A stretch of DNA of 45,492 bases. Origin: an uncultured Porphyromonadaceae bacterium. GTDB taxonomy: Bacteria; Bacteroidota; Bacteroidia; Bacteroidales; Muribaculaceae. The notes under the pieces were generated by a model, which was given only the letters and a program-made list of their open reading frames with translations, was not told the origin of the DNA and searched no databases. Position numbers and translations under genes: made by a program. Each line of letters opens with the position of its first letter. Position 1 is the stretch's first letter. The stretch spans positions 1 through 45,492 of the forward strand of contig UQLL01000020.1 of the NCBI GenBank assembly GCA_900541835.1, in the 5' to 3' direction. This document shows, piece by piece, positions 24,046-32,005 of this stretch.

Positions 24046-25344
24046 TCAGCTGTCAACTGATTTCAAGGTATTAGGCGTCATGAGGGCCAGGGCGACGCCG
24101 CGGACGAGCAGATAGCCGAGGAAGGCGCTCCAGAGGATGTCGACGGTGAAGGCCGGTGACGCCAGCGACACCGCGAAGAAGGTCGCGGCAGCGGCAAAAG
24201 TGGCCACAAGCATGCGCCGAGTGGCCGTCAGACCGATATAGACGCCGTCGAAGATAAAAGCCCACACGCTCACCAGCGGGATGGCGCCGACCCAGTACCA
24301 GTACCGTCCCACCTGCGCCACCACCTCACTTTGTGAGGTGAGCAGCGCCGCGACGGGCCTTGCGCCGATGCTGTAGAGAAATGTGAAGAGGATGGTCAGC
24401 ATCAGTCCCCAGAGGAGCAGGCGCCGCACGCACCGATGGAGCATAGGCCTGTCGCCGGCTCCGGCGAAGCGGCCACAGAGAGCCTCGCCGGTGAACGCCA
24501 GGCCGTCCATGAAGTAGGAGAAGGTGTGGAAGAACTGCAGCATCACGGCATTGGCGGCCAGGGTGAGGGGGCCGAGGCGGGCGCCGAGGGCCGTCATCGC
24601 CACCGACACGGCCATGATGCAGGCCGAGCGCAGCAGGATGTCGGTATTGACGCGGAAGAATCGGCCTATGGTGCCTTTCTGAGACATAGCCTTCCACCCT
24701 GCCCAAAGAGACCCTTTAAGCAGTGGTCGTGCCAGGAGTATGGCCGCCAGGAACCCGGCCCAGTCGGCGATGACCGTACCCAGGGCGATGCCTCGGAAGC
24801 CCATTCCGGCACCGAAGACCAGTCCCAGGCTGAGGGGTATGTTGAGGGCGTTGACGCCTATGGAGACGGCCATGGGACGCACGGTGTTCTGCATGCCTAA
24901 CATCCAGCCCAGGATGGCCATAGTGCCCAGCAGCGCCGGTGCCGCCCACATGAGTGTGCGGAAATATTCGGCGGCCATTGCGGCCGTCTGCGGCTCGGCG
25001 TCCATCACCCACGACATCAGAGCTCCAAGCGGGTGCCGCAGCAGCCACAGCAGCAGACCGATAGCCACGCCCAGGGCCACAGCCTGCGAAAAGAGGCGCC
25101 GCAGCTCCGGGACGTTCCTTGCGCCGAAGGCCTGGGCTGTGAGGCCGGAGGTGCCCATGCGCAGGAAGCCGAAGAGCCAGAAGACCGGGTTGACCATCAT
25201 GGCGCCGACGGCGATGGCGCCCAGGTAGCTGACCGCCCCCAAGTGCCCGGAGATGGCCGTGTCGCACAGGCCCAGCAACGGCACGGTGATGTTGCTCACC
25301 ACTGCCGGCACGCTTAGCCGCCATATCTCCCGGTCCAGATTCAT
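24046..25344 (-). CDS. MATE family efflux transporter (DinF/NorM type)
   Basis: This 432-residue integral inner-membrane protein has 12 predicted helices in two six-helix halves. The N-terminus (MNLDREIWRLSVPAVVSNITVPLLGLCDTAISGHLGAVSYLGAIAVG) is the typical MATE first-repeat start. The second half begins near IGRFFRVNTDILLRSACIMAVSVAMTALGARLGPLTLAANAVMLQF. It exports organic cations or metabolites, driven by H+ or Na+; the substrate cannot be read. The DinF-like length and loop pattern favour the DNA-damage-type branch over NorM, but this is not firm. The ATG follows a -7 promoter motif by only four bases. Confidence 0.92.
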   Translation of the reverse strand: MNLDREIWRLSVPAVVSNITVPLLGLCDTAISGHLGAVSYLGAIAVGAMMVNPVFWLFGFLRMGTSGLTAQAFGARNVPELRRLFSQAVALGVAIGLLLWLLRHPLGALMSWVMDAEPQTAAMAAEYFRTLMWAAPALLGTMAILGWMLGMQNTVRPMAVSIGVNALNIPLSLGLVFGAGMGFRGIALGTVIADWAGFLAAILLARPLLKGSLWAGWKAMSQKGTIGRFFRVNTDILLRSACIMAVSVAMTALGARLGPLTLAANAVMLQFFHTFSYFMDGLAFTGEALCGRFAGAGDRPMLHRCVRRLLLWGLMLTILFTFLYSIGARPVAALLTSQSEVVAQVGRYWYWVGAIPLVSVWAFIFDGVYIGLTATRRMLVATFAAAATFFAVSLASPAFTVDILWSAFLGYLLVRGVALALMTPNTLKSVDS

Positions 25345-25348
25345 GCCG

Positions 25349-25356
25349 CAAAGTTA
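25349..25356 (-). promoter_or_regulatory. -7 promoter element of the MATE exporter
   Basis: On the minus strand TAACTTTG is followed by CGGC and the ATG at 25344. This is the closest motif-to-start spacing seen here together with sdaA, and suggests a leaderless or nearly leaderless transcript. Confidence 0.65.
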
Positions 25357-25380
25357 CAGATTTTTGGTGAAACACGTAGA

Positions 25381-25398
25381 GACACACCAGGGTGCGTC
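25381..25398. repeat. palindromic repeat copy 1
   Basis: GACACACC-AG-GGTGCGTC forms a hairpin with seven of eight pairs. It matches the dispersed family core GGACGCACC-nn-GGTGCGTCC seen elsewhere in the window. It lies between the divergent MATE and sigma-factor genes. Confidence 0.6.
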
Positions 25399-25434
25399 CG
25401 CTCCCATCCGAATGCTCTTGGCATTAAATTCTTT

Positions 25435-25452
25435 TTAACACCCATGTTAACA
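25435..25452. promoter_or_regulatory. operator-like inverted repeats before the sigma gene
   Basis: TTAACA-CCCA-TGTTAA at 25435-25450 is a perfect inverted repeat, and TGTTAACA at 25445-25452 is a second palindrome overlapping it. They lie about 70 nt upstream of the sigma gene's -7 element. A transcription-factor site is possible; no factor can be named. Confidence 0.35.
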
Positions 25453-25520
25453 AATGTTATAAGAGATGGGCTATAGGAGAACCCTCCCAAATATTTAACC
25501 GTTTGTTAATAAAAAATCGC

Positions 25521-25528
25521 TAACTTTG
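25521..25528 (+). promoter_or_regulatory. -7 promoter element, ECF sigma factor
   Basis: TAACTTTG matches the consensus and lies 13 nt before the ATG at 25542. A TTTG at 25502-25505 is upstream, but only 15 nt away, closer than the usual 19-21. Confidence 0.6.
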
Positions 25529-25541
25529 AGCCACAAAAACC

Positions 25542-26108
25542 ATGGCAACAGAAAAGGTAGCAGACATCCCGGTGGACGAAGCGGCGCTCGTGGAGCATCT
25601 TCGCGACCCGAAGAGGGCCCAGAAGGCCTTCGACACCATGATGCGGCTCTACGGCGAACGCATCTACTGGCACATCCGCAAGATGGTTCCGGTGCACGAC
25701 GACGCCGTGGACCTGCTGCAGAACGTCTTAATCAAGGCGTGGAACTCGCTCGACCGTTTCCGGGGCGACGCCAAGCTCAGCACCTGGCTCTACAAGATTG
25801 CCATCAACGAGTCGCTCAACTTCATCAAGAAGGAGAAAACGCGGCTCGGCAGCGACGGCACGGAGAGCGACGAGGCCTTGTTCGCCGGCCTGGAAGCCGA
25901 CCCTTGGTTCGACGGCGACGAGCTCCAGGCCGAGCTGCAGCGCGTCATCGCATCTCTGCCCGAGAAGCAACGGCTCGTATTCCGCATGCGTTACTACGAC
26001 GAGATGAAGTACGAGGAGATTTCCGAAATTCTCGGCACTTCCGTCGGCGCCCTGAAGGCCTCCTACCACCACGCCGTCAACAAGATCACCAAGCACTTCC
26101 AGCTCTGA
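25542..26108 (+). CDS. RNA polymerase sigma factor, ECF type
   Basis: This 188-residue group 4 sigma-70 factor has region 2 at residues ~25-95 (AFDTMMRLYGERIYWHIRKMV, then DDAVDLLQNVLIKAWNSLDRF and AKLSTWLYKIAINESLNFIKKEK) and region 4 at ~133-185 (LPEKQRLVFRMRYYDEMKYEEISEILGTSVGALKASYHHAVNKI). The linker is acidic. No anti-sigma gene, which would usually follow on the same strand, is present: the next gene is convergent and encodes a Sel1 protein. It resembles the stand-alone sigma factors common in Bacteroidales that are controlled by expression rather than by an anti-sigma. Targets unknown. Confidence 0.92.
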   Translation: MATEKVADIPVDEAALVEHLRDPKRAQKAFDTMMRLYGERIYWHIRKMVPVHDDAVDLLQNVLIKAWNSLDRFRGDAKLSTWLYKIAINESLNFIKKEKTRLGSDGTESDEALFAGLEADPWFDGDELQAELQRVIASLPEKQRLVFRMRYYDEMKYEEISEILGTSVGALKASYHHAVNKITKHFQL

Positions 26109-26191
26109 CCCCGAAATCATTCGGCGCCGAGGACGAAGGTCTTGGAGCCGGATTCGGCGTTTATGGTTTTACAGGGGACTGTAGAGCGGAT

Positions 26192-27286
26192 TCAGTGGCG
26201 GCGCTTGGAAGTGGGTTTCGCTGATTTTGAGGCTGACTTGGCAGTATTGGAGCGCGATTCGGTTTTTGTCTTGGCAGCGCGGCGGCGTGGGACGGGCTTG
26301 GCGTACTGGCGGAGGGCGTCGGCCTGGCGGGCGGCGTCCTTGTACTCTCCCTTGGAGCCTGCCACGGTGAAGTAGTGGTATGCCTTGGCGGGATCGCGGT
26401 CCATGCCGACGCCGTCGCGGTACATGCAGGCGAGGCGGTAGGCGGCGTCGACGTTGCCCTGCTCGGCGGCGCGCCAGAAGTTCTCTGCGGCGATACGGGA
26501 ATCCTGCTGCACGCCACGGCCTTCGAGGAAGAGCAGCCCTGCGGCGAGCTGCGCTCTGGCGTTGCCGTTGCGGGCGGCCTTGCGGAACCAGAAGGCGGCG
26601 TCCGAGGGATTGGGTCGCACGCCGTAGCCGTCGCGGAAGACGACGCCGATGTCGTACTGGGCCTCGGTATTTTCGTGCTGGGCGGCCTTTCCGAGCCATT
26701 TGAGTCCGGCCTTGGAGTCGCAGTCCACTCCGGTGCCGTAGATGTAGCAGAGGCCGACGCGGCGCATGGACTCGGAGTCGCCCTGCTCGGCGCCTTTGAG
26801 GTATATCGGGAAGTCAGTGGCGCGGAGAGTGGAGTCGGGGTAAGCCGAGAGCTGAGAGTTGAGAGTTGAGAGTTGCGGGGCAAATGGTGGCGGGGCGGTG
26901 GCCGAGGCGGATTCGGATGCACCGGGATGCATCCCAACATTGCCGTCCGAGGGATTGTCGGTGATGGCGGGGAGTTCGGCGGGAGTCCGCTTGGTGAGGG
27001 GCTGCTCGTCGTCGGCCACGCGGATGGTGAAGCCTTGGTACTGCTCGGTGTGGTAGGTCTTCTCCTTCTTCTCCTTGGGTGCGGAGGCAGGATAGGCGGG
27101 GTTGACCGCCGTCTTGCCGGAATCGTAGCGGTTGACGGTCGCTTTCTTCTTATGCGTCTTGGCGGCCTGGGCGACATGCCTGCCGGGCTGCACGACTTCC
27201 TCGCCGGATGTAAGCGAACTCTGGCCGTAGGCTATGGTGGATGCGGCGCACACGAGCGCCGCCAGGAGTGTCTTTTTCAGTTCCAT
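26192..27286 (-). CDS. exported Sel1-repeat protein with repeat-derived linker
   Basis: This 364-residue predicted exported protein (signal MELKKTLLAALVCAASTIAYGQ) has a low-complexity, charged region (~25-160) followed by five or six Sel1/TPR-like repeats (~161-320; SMRRVGLCYIYGTGVDCD, AQYDIGVVFRDGYGV, AQLAAGLLFLEGRGVQQD, AAYRLACMYRDGVGMDRD). The C-terminus is Lys/Ser/Ala-rich (TKTESRSNTAKSASKSAKPTSKRRH). Sel1 repeats bind proteins or scaffold complexes. The linker is unusual: GMHPGAS is encoded by a member of the palindromic repeat family (26915-26934), and QLSTLNSQLS by tandem CAACTCT/CTCAACT heptamers (26846-26876). Both repeats therefore sit in frame in this gene. Cellular role unknown. 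Confidence 0.85.
   Translation of the reverse strand: MELKKTLLAALVCAASTIAYGQSSLTSGEEVVQPGRHVAQAAKTHKKKATVNRYDSGKTAVNPAYPASAPKEKKEKTYHTEQYQGFTIRVADDEQPLTKRTPAELPAITDNPSDGNVGMHPGASESASATAPPPFAPQLSTLNSQLSAYPDSTLRATDFPIYLKGAEQGDSESMRRVGLCYIYGTGVDCDSKAGLKWLGKAAQHENTEAQYDIGVVFRDGYGVRPNPSDAAFWFRKAARNGNARAQLAAGLLFLEGRGVQQDSRIAAENFWRAAEQGNVDAAYRLACMYRDGVGMDRDPAKAYHYFTVAGSKGEYKDAARQADALRQYAKPVPRRRAAKTKTESRSNTAKSASKSAKPTSKRRH
26846..26876 (-). repeat. in-frame CTCAACT heptamer repeat within a gene
   Basis: On the minus strand the sequence is tandem CAACTCT/CTCAACT units. It encodes QLSTLNSQLS in the Sel1 protein. The same heptamer type occurs in intergenic DNA near 24005, 35820, 43930 and 43980. Confidence 0.6.
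26915..26934. repeat. palindromic repeat copy 2, inside the Sel1 gene
   Basis: GGATGCA-CCGGGA-TGCATCC has perfect 7-bp arms. It lies in the coding sequence of the Sel1 protein linker, in frame, encoding part of VGMHPGAS. Confidence 0.6.
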
Positions 27287-27362
27287 TCCTTCTATAACAC
27301 ACGAGGGGACTTAAATATTGTGTGGTAATTGTTTCCGGCGGGACGGGCGCAACGGCCACTGG

Positions 27363-28748
27363 TCAGTAGGCGTTCTTGTCGCCGCGGATGCCGTTGAGGA
27401 CGGTCAGGAAGACAATCTTGACGTCGAGGAAGAAGTTCCAGTTGGTGATGTACCAGACGTCGTACTGCACACGCTTCTCCATCTGCCAGAGGTGCTTGGT
27501 GCCTCCGCGGTAGCCGCTTACCTGTGCCCATCCGGTGATGCCGGGCTTGACGGCGTGGCGAATCATATACTTGTCGATGAGCTTCATGTATTCCTCGGTG
27601 TGGCTGACCATGTGGGGGCGCGGACCGACTACGGACATGTTGCCGAGCAGGACGTTGAAGAACTGTGGAAGCTCGTCGAGCGAAGAACGGCGCAGGAAGT
27701 CTCCGATACGGGTCTTGCGGGGGTCGTGCTCGGTGGCCTGCACCTTGTCGGCGTCGGCGTTTACGCGCATGGTGCGGAACTTGTAGCAGTAGAAGTCCTT
27801 GCCGTGGATGCCGGTGCGCTTCTGGCGGAAGAAGACGGGCCCGCGGCTGGAGCACTTGACGGCGATGGCGATAGGAATGAAAATGAGAGGGGAGACGATG
27901 AGGAATGGCACGCTCACGGCCAGGTCGAAGCAGCGCTTTATGGCCCTGTTGACTGTGCGGGTCAGCGGCGAGAATATGTGCTTCATGGATGGCATGGAGC
28001 CGATCTTGCCGGGTTCGAACTGGTCGGCCAGGAGCATGTTGAACTGGGGAACGTAGACGAACTCGACGCCGAGTTCGTCGCTAAGGGTCATGACGGCCGA
28101 GATCTTGTCGTGGTCGCGGACGTCGAGGGTATAGTAGATGAGGTCGATGTTGTTGAGGCGGACGAACGGAGAGACTTCGCTCAGGGTGCCGTGGAAGGAG
28201 CCCGGCATGCAGTCGAGCTTGTCACGGTTGTCGTCGAAGAATCCCATGATGCGAAATCCGAGCCCGGCGTCGTGCTGGAGTTCGTCGTACAGGGCCTGTG
28301 CGCGGTTGCCGGCGCCGACGATGATGACGCGCCGGTAATTGAGGCCCATGCGCCGGACTTTCTTGAGCATGAGCTGGGCGAGGACACGCCACAGGGCGAC
28401 AAGCAGGAAAACGTAGCAGGCCAGGACGCACCCCTGCGTCAGGGAGACGTCGAATATGTCGATGGCGTATAGGAGGGTGGCAAAGACGAGCATGCTCAGA
28501 GCGGTGGTCTTGAGAGCATGCATGAGTGTGCGGTCGAGGTAAGGAATGCGGTTGCCTTCGGCACGCCGGAATACGAACTCGGAGACGGCAAATGCTACGT
28601 TCAGCACCAGGATGACCCACTTGGGGTGGGCCAGGTCATGGCAGCCGACGGTGAGCATGGTGAGCCAGAAGGCCAGGTTGACGGCTATGAAGTCGCCAAG
28701 GATGACCAACGGCCGAACGTACCTGCCTAACTTGATCTGTCTCGCCAA
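27363..28748 (-). CDS. undecaprenyl-phosphate sugar phosphotransferase (WcaJ/EpsL-type)
   Basis: This is a ~461-residue polyisoprenyl-phosphate sugar-1-phosphate transferase that starts capsule, exopolysaccharide or O-antigen chains. An N-terminal membrane region of four to five helices (RPLVILGDFIAVNLAFWLTML onward, ~10-120) precedes a nucleotide-fold domain (GLNYRRVIIVGAGNRAQAL). The C-terminal catalytic domain (RAIKRCFDLAVSVPFLIV, FYCYKFRTMRVNA, FLRRSSLDELPQFFNVLLGNMSVVGPRPH, GITGWAQV) has the family signatures. The start is uncertain: no in-frame ATG exists before residue ~25. TTG at 28746-28748 (MARQIKLGRYVRP) is preferred over a GTG at 28853, which lies inside a repeat palindrome and would encode repeat-derived sequence. 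No other capsule genes adjoin. Confidence 0.88.
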   Translation of the reverse strand: MARQIKLGRYVRPLVILGDFIAVNLAFWLTMLTVGCHDLAHPKWVILVLNVAFAVSEFVFRRAEGNRIPYLDRTLMHALKTTALSMLVFATLLYAIDIFDVSLTQGCVLACYVFLLVALWRVLAQLMLKKVRRMGLNYRRVIIVGAGNRAQALYDELQHDAGLGFRIMGFFDDNRDKLDCMPGSFHGTLSEVSPFVRLNNIDLIYYTLDVRDHDKISAVMTLSDELGVEFVYVPQFNMLLADQFEPGKIGSMPSMKHIFSPLTRTVNRAIKRCFDLAVSVPFLIVSPLIFIPIAIAVKCSSRGPVFFRQKRTGIHGKDFYCYKFRTMRVNADADKVQATEHDPRKTRIGDFLRRSSLDELPQFFNVLLGNMSVVGPRPHMVSHTEEYMKLIDKYMIRHAVKPGITGWAQVSGYRGGTKHLWQMEKRVQYDVWYITNWNFFLDVKIVFLTVLNGIRGDKNAY

Positions 28749-28766
28749 GTGAGTAAAGATTGTAGT

Positions 28767-28784
28767 GACGCATCCTGGTGCGTC
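28767..28784. repeat. palindromic repeat copy 3
   Basis: GACGCATCC-TGGTGCGTC forms an 8-bp stem with one wobble. It lies 19 nt upstream of the proposed TTG start of the sugar transferase. Together with copy 4 at 28846 it fills the gap to the DUF349 gene. Confidence 0.65.
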
Positions 28785-28845
28785 CGCATGGAGTTGACAA
28801 GGCTTTAGGGACGCACTGCAAGTGTGGCCGTTCCTTTTTCGGAGC

Positions 28846-28865
28846 GGACGCACCCTGGTGCGTCC
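28846..28865. repeat. palindromic repeat copy 4
   Basis: GGACGCACC-CT-GGTGCGTCC has perfect 9-bp arms and is followed by CTACA, as in full-length copies. It lies ten bases before the DUF349 stop, between that gene and the sugar transferase. Confidence 0.7.
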
Positions 28866-28874
28866 CTACAAGCT

Positions 28875-30950
28875 TTATTTGAGTTTCTGGTTGACTGCGG
28901 AAATCTGCTGGGCGATGAGCTCGAGGTCCTCGCGAAGGCGCTTGATGCGGCGTTCCATGTCGCGGACGAGGCTGCTGCCCTCGGAACTCTTGACGTTGAA
29001 GAAGCCCAGGTTGTTCTCTGCGGTGTTGAGCTCGTTCTTCTTGCCTTCGTAGGCGCGGCTGAGGCGTTCGCGCTCGCGCATGAGCTTTGCCTTGTCGGCG
29101 TCCATGCCGGCGAGCTGCTCCTCGAAGCTGGACATGCGGGCCTGCTGGCGGTGCATGTCCAGCTGGCCGTAGAGCTTGTCGCACACCTGGCGGTACTCGG
29201 AGAAGAGGGCATCCTTCTGTCGGAAGGGGACGTGGCCAACGGCGCTCCACTGCTTCTGTAATTCGCGGACCTGCCTGATGGCCTCGGTGCGCTCGGTCTC
29301 GTCGAGGTCGATGGCCTTGAGGGCAGCCACGACTGCACGCTTGGCGGCGAGGTTGGCGTTCTCTTCCTGGCGCACGGCGGCGTTCTCCTGCTTGCGCTGC
29401 TTGTAGAAGTAGTTGCAGGCGTCGTTGAAGCGCTGCCAGACGGCGTCGGAGTTCTTGCGGGCCACTGGGCCAATCTTGCGCCACTCGGCCTGGAGGCGGG
29501 TGACGGTCTCCATGGCCTTGCGGTTGTCCTCCTCGGATTCCTTGAGGGCCTCTACCTGCTCACAGAGGGCTACTTTCTTGGCCATGTTGGCGGCGTACTC
29601 GTCCTTGACGGACTTGAAATATGCGGCCTTGCGAGTAAAGAAGTCGTCGCAGACGGCGCGGAAGCGGTTGAAGAGGGCGGTGTTGACCTTGCGGGAGGCG
29701 AAGCCGAGCTTCTTCCACTCGGCCTGGAGCTCGAGGACGTGCTTGGTCTCGGCGTCCCAGGCCTTGAAGGAGTCGAGCTTTGACATATCGATGGCCTCGA
29801 TCTGCTCGCAGAGTTCTGTCTTGGCTTTCTCGTTAGCGGTTTCCTGAGCCTTTCGGGCCTCGAAGAATTCCTGGTGACGCTTGTTGACGACGGTAGAGGC
29901 GGCCTTGAACTCGTCCCAGATGGACTCGCGGATGTCCTTGGCGACGGGTCCGGTCTCGCGCCACTTCTCGTGGAGGTCCTGGAGCTTGCGGAAGGCTGCC
30001 ACGGGGTCTGGCTCAGTCTCGAGAGCCTTTGCCTGGTCGATGAGGGTGCGCTTGTACTCAAGGTTCTTGCGGAAGTCGAGGTCGCGCAGCTCCTTGTTCA
30101 TCTTGAGTCGGTCATAGAACTGCTCTACGGCGAGCTGGTAGTTCTTCCAGGTGTCGGCGACGTCGCCGGCGGGTATGTCGGTAATGGCCTTGAAGTCAGC
30201 CTGGAGCTGCTGGAACTTGGGGAAGTGGAGGTTTATATTGTCGATGTCGTCGGCCAGCTGGCGGAGCTGGTCGATGATTTTCTGTTTGAGAACGAGGTTT
30301 TCGCGCTTGCGTTCCTCCTCGGCGCTGAGGTACTGGCTGCGGAGCTCACGGAAGGCGTTGAGGAGTTCCTTAAGCTGCGTCTCGGCCTCGTCGATGGAGG
30401 CGGTGAAGGTCTCGGGGGCATTGCCGGCCTCTACGTACTCATCCATCTCGGCCTGGATCTCGCGGTTGCGGAGGGTGTAGAAAGACTGCTTGATGGCGGC
30501 CACTTTCTTATGTGCGGAGGCATCCTTGGCGCCGACAATCTCGCGGAGGGCGTCTACAAGCTCGGTCTTGGTCAGGGAGTGGTAGTTGACGCGCACCTCT
30601 TCCTTGGCTTCCTCCATTTCATCCTCGCTGGCGTCGGCCTGTTCTGCTGCCATGCCTTCCAAGGCGTCGGTGGCCTCGGAGATCGCCTCTGCGGGAGACT
30701 CGGTCTCGGCGCAGACCTCTGCGGGTGCATCTTCGGCCTTGGAGGCCTCGGGGGCGGCGGGTGTCTCTTCCTTAGCCTCGATGGCGTCGGCTGCCTCGGC
30801 CATGGCCTCGGCGGGCGATTCGGTCTCGGCACATTCCTCCTTGGCCTCCTGGGCTACTTCGGGGATGGCGGACTCGTTGACGCCTTGGCAGGCGGTGGGT
30901 TCGGTAAGCTCCGGAGTGATCCCGGTCAGCTCTTTCTCGTTCTCGTTCAT
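28875..30950 (-). CDS. DUF349-repeat coiled-coil protein
   Basis: This 691-residue cytoplasmic protein has no signal. I start it at 30950 (MNENEKELTGITPELTEP), because the preceding 15 codons include the promoter-proximal leader. Residues ~1-130 are acidic, Ala/Glu-rich and low complexity, with repeats of AETESPAEA. The rest holds about five or six DUF349 units, each a helical repeat of ~70 residues containing W-K-x-x-G or W-R-x-x-GPVA (WRETGPVAKDIRESIWDEFKAA, WKKLGFASRKVNTALFNRFRA, WRKIGPVARKNSDAVWQRFND, WSAVGHVPFRQKDALFSEYRQ). The family is nearly universal in Bacteroidetes, and its biochemical role is not well established. Its own promoter is at 30993. Confidence 0.9.
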   Translation of the reverse strand: MNENEKELTGITPELTEPTACQGVNESAIPEVAQEAKEECAETESPAEAMAEAADAIEAKEETPAAPEASKAEDAPAEVCAETESPAEAISEATDALEGMAAEQADASEDEMEEAKEEVRVNYHSLTKTELVDALREIVGAKDASAHKKVAAIKQSFYTLRNREIQAEMDEYVEAGNAPETFTASIDEAETQLKELLNAFRELRSQYLSAEEERKRENLVLKQKIIDQLRQLADDIDNINLHFPKFQQLQADFKAITDIPAGDVADTWKNYQLAVEQFYDRLKMNKELRDLDFRKNLEYKRTLIDQAKALETEPDPVAAFRKLQDLHEKWRETGPVAKDIRESIWDEFKAASTVVNKRHQEFFEARKAQETANEKAKTELCEQIEAIDMSKLDSFKAWDAETKHVLELQAEWKKLGFASRKVNTALFNRFRAVCDDFFTRKAAYFKSVKDEYAANMAKKVALCEQVEALKESEEDNRKAMETVTRLQAEWRKIGPVARKNSDAVWQRFNDACNYFYKQRKQENAAVRQEENANLAAKRAVVAALKAIDLDETERTEAIRQVRELQKQWSAVGHVPFRQKDALFSEYRQVCDKLYGQLDMHRQQARMSSFEEQLAGMDADKAKLMRERERLSRAYEGKKNELNTAENNLGFFNVKSSEGSSLVRDMERRIKRLREDLELIAQQISAVNQKLK

Positions 30951-30992
30951 TATTGAGGGTATGTTGATATGTTCACTGTTGGTTTCAGCGCC

Positions 30993-31000
30993 CAAATTTA
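30993..31000 (-). promoter_or_regulatory. -7 promoter element, DUF349 gene
   Basis: On the minus strand TAAATTTG matches TAnnTTTG. It lies 42 nt before the ATG at 30950, giving a leader of ordinary length. Confidence 0.6.
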
Positions 31001-31074
31001 GGTATTTTTTCTGAAACGGGAAGAATATTGGGGCGAAAAATGTGAAATTTATTTTTCTTATGCCTTGGCTCGGG

Positions 31075-32001
31075 CTATTTCTTCCTGGCGGCGCCGAGTG
31101 CCTCGACGGCTTCGGCGTCGGAAATCTCGGGTCCGGAATAAGTCACCTTGAGGATGCGGGCGTAGCCGGTGGGACGGCTGTTGTGGTCGGCCGGGAGCTG
31201 CTCGATGGCCTTGGCGATGTCCATGCCGCCGACGACTTCGCCGATCACGGTGTAGTCCTCGTCGAGAAAAGGGGCGCCCCCGACGGTCCGATAGACTTCG
31301 CATGCCTCGTCGGAGATTGTTCCGGCGGCCTTGGGATACATCTTGGAGAAAAGGCGCTGGGCGTTCTCCTGGCTGCCGGCGAACTGGCCGAGCACGTTCA
31401 TGTACTGGTAGCGGCGGTCGGCGCCCATGGCTCCGAGATGCTGGGGCTTATACTTGCGGTCGGCGGTGACGATGTAGAACTGCGACGAGGAGCCGGTGCG
31501 GTCGAGGTTGCCCTGGTCGCCGGAGCGGGCGATGGCCACGGCGCCGTACTTGTGCACACGTGCGGGGTTCTCGAATAACTGTCCGCCCACGAAGGGCATG
31601 GGGGCGATGCCGGTGCCCTCGGCACCGCCGTCGCCGAGCATGGCGCCCGGCTCGGCCGTCTTCGACTTGGGGTCGCCGGCCTGGATGACGAAGTCGGGCA
31701 CGACACGGTGAAAGAGCACGCTGTCGTAGGCCTGTGCCTGGACAAGGTTGCGGAAGTTGCGGCGGATGTCGCGCAGGTTGGCCTCGGGGTAGAGGTAAAT
31801 GCGGATCTGGCCGGTGACGGGGGTGGGCATGTCAGTGCTCGCCTGGTACTCGACGTCGAAGGTGAGGATGGTTGAGTCGTTCTTGGAGAGGGTCACGCGG
31901 GGCTTCTCCTTTGCCTTCTTCTGCCTGGGAGCGCCCACGCAGGGGATTGCGGCGGCGAGCAGCAGGGCTGTCAGCGCCACGCCTATTTTTCTCTTGTGCA
32001 T
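31075..32001 (-). CDS. exported cyclophilin-type peptidyl-prolyl isomerase
   Basis: This 308-residue prolyl isomerase has an N-terminal hydrophobic segment (MHKRKIGVALTALLLAAAIPCVGA) that predicts export; the Cys after IP is not a standard lipobox. Cyclophilin motifs: FHRVVPDFVIQAGDP (active-site FHR, ~100-114), GSSSQFYIV, LGQFAG and VIGEVVGGMDIAKAI. Length above a minimal cyclophilin comes from a ~55-residue N-terminal extension and inserts of the Bacteroidetes type. It probably assists folding of periplasmic or outer-membrane proteins. The 115-residue gene upstream ends four bases before its ATG, so they form one operon. Confidence 0.93.
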   Translation of the reverse strand: MHKRKIGVALTALLLAAAIPCVGAPRQKKAKEKPRVTLSKNDSTILTFDVEYQASTDMPTPVTGQIRIYLYPEANLRDIRRNFRNLVQAQAYDSVLFHRVVPDFVIQAGDPKSKTAEPGAMLGDGGAEGTGIAPMPFVGGQLFENPARVHKYGAVAIARSGDQGNLDRTGSSSQFYIVTADRKYKPQHLGAMGADRRYQYMNVLGQFAGSQENAQRLFSKMYPKAAGTISDEACEVYRTVGGAPFLDEDYTVIGEVVGGMDIAKAIEQLPADHNSRPTGYARILKVTYSGPEISDAEAVEALGAARKK

Positions 32002-32005
32002 GTCT

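Noticed and set aside
28748..28853. GTG start at 28853 for the sugar transferase
   Set aside because: It lies in the palindromic repeat, and the first ~35 residues would be repeat-derived and unlike the family.
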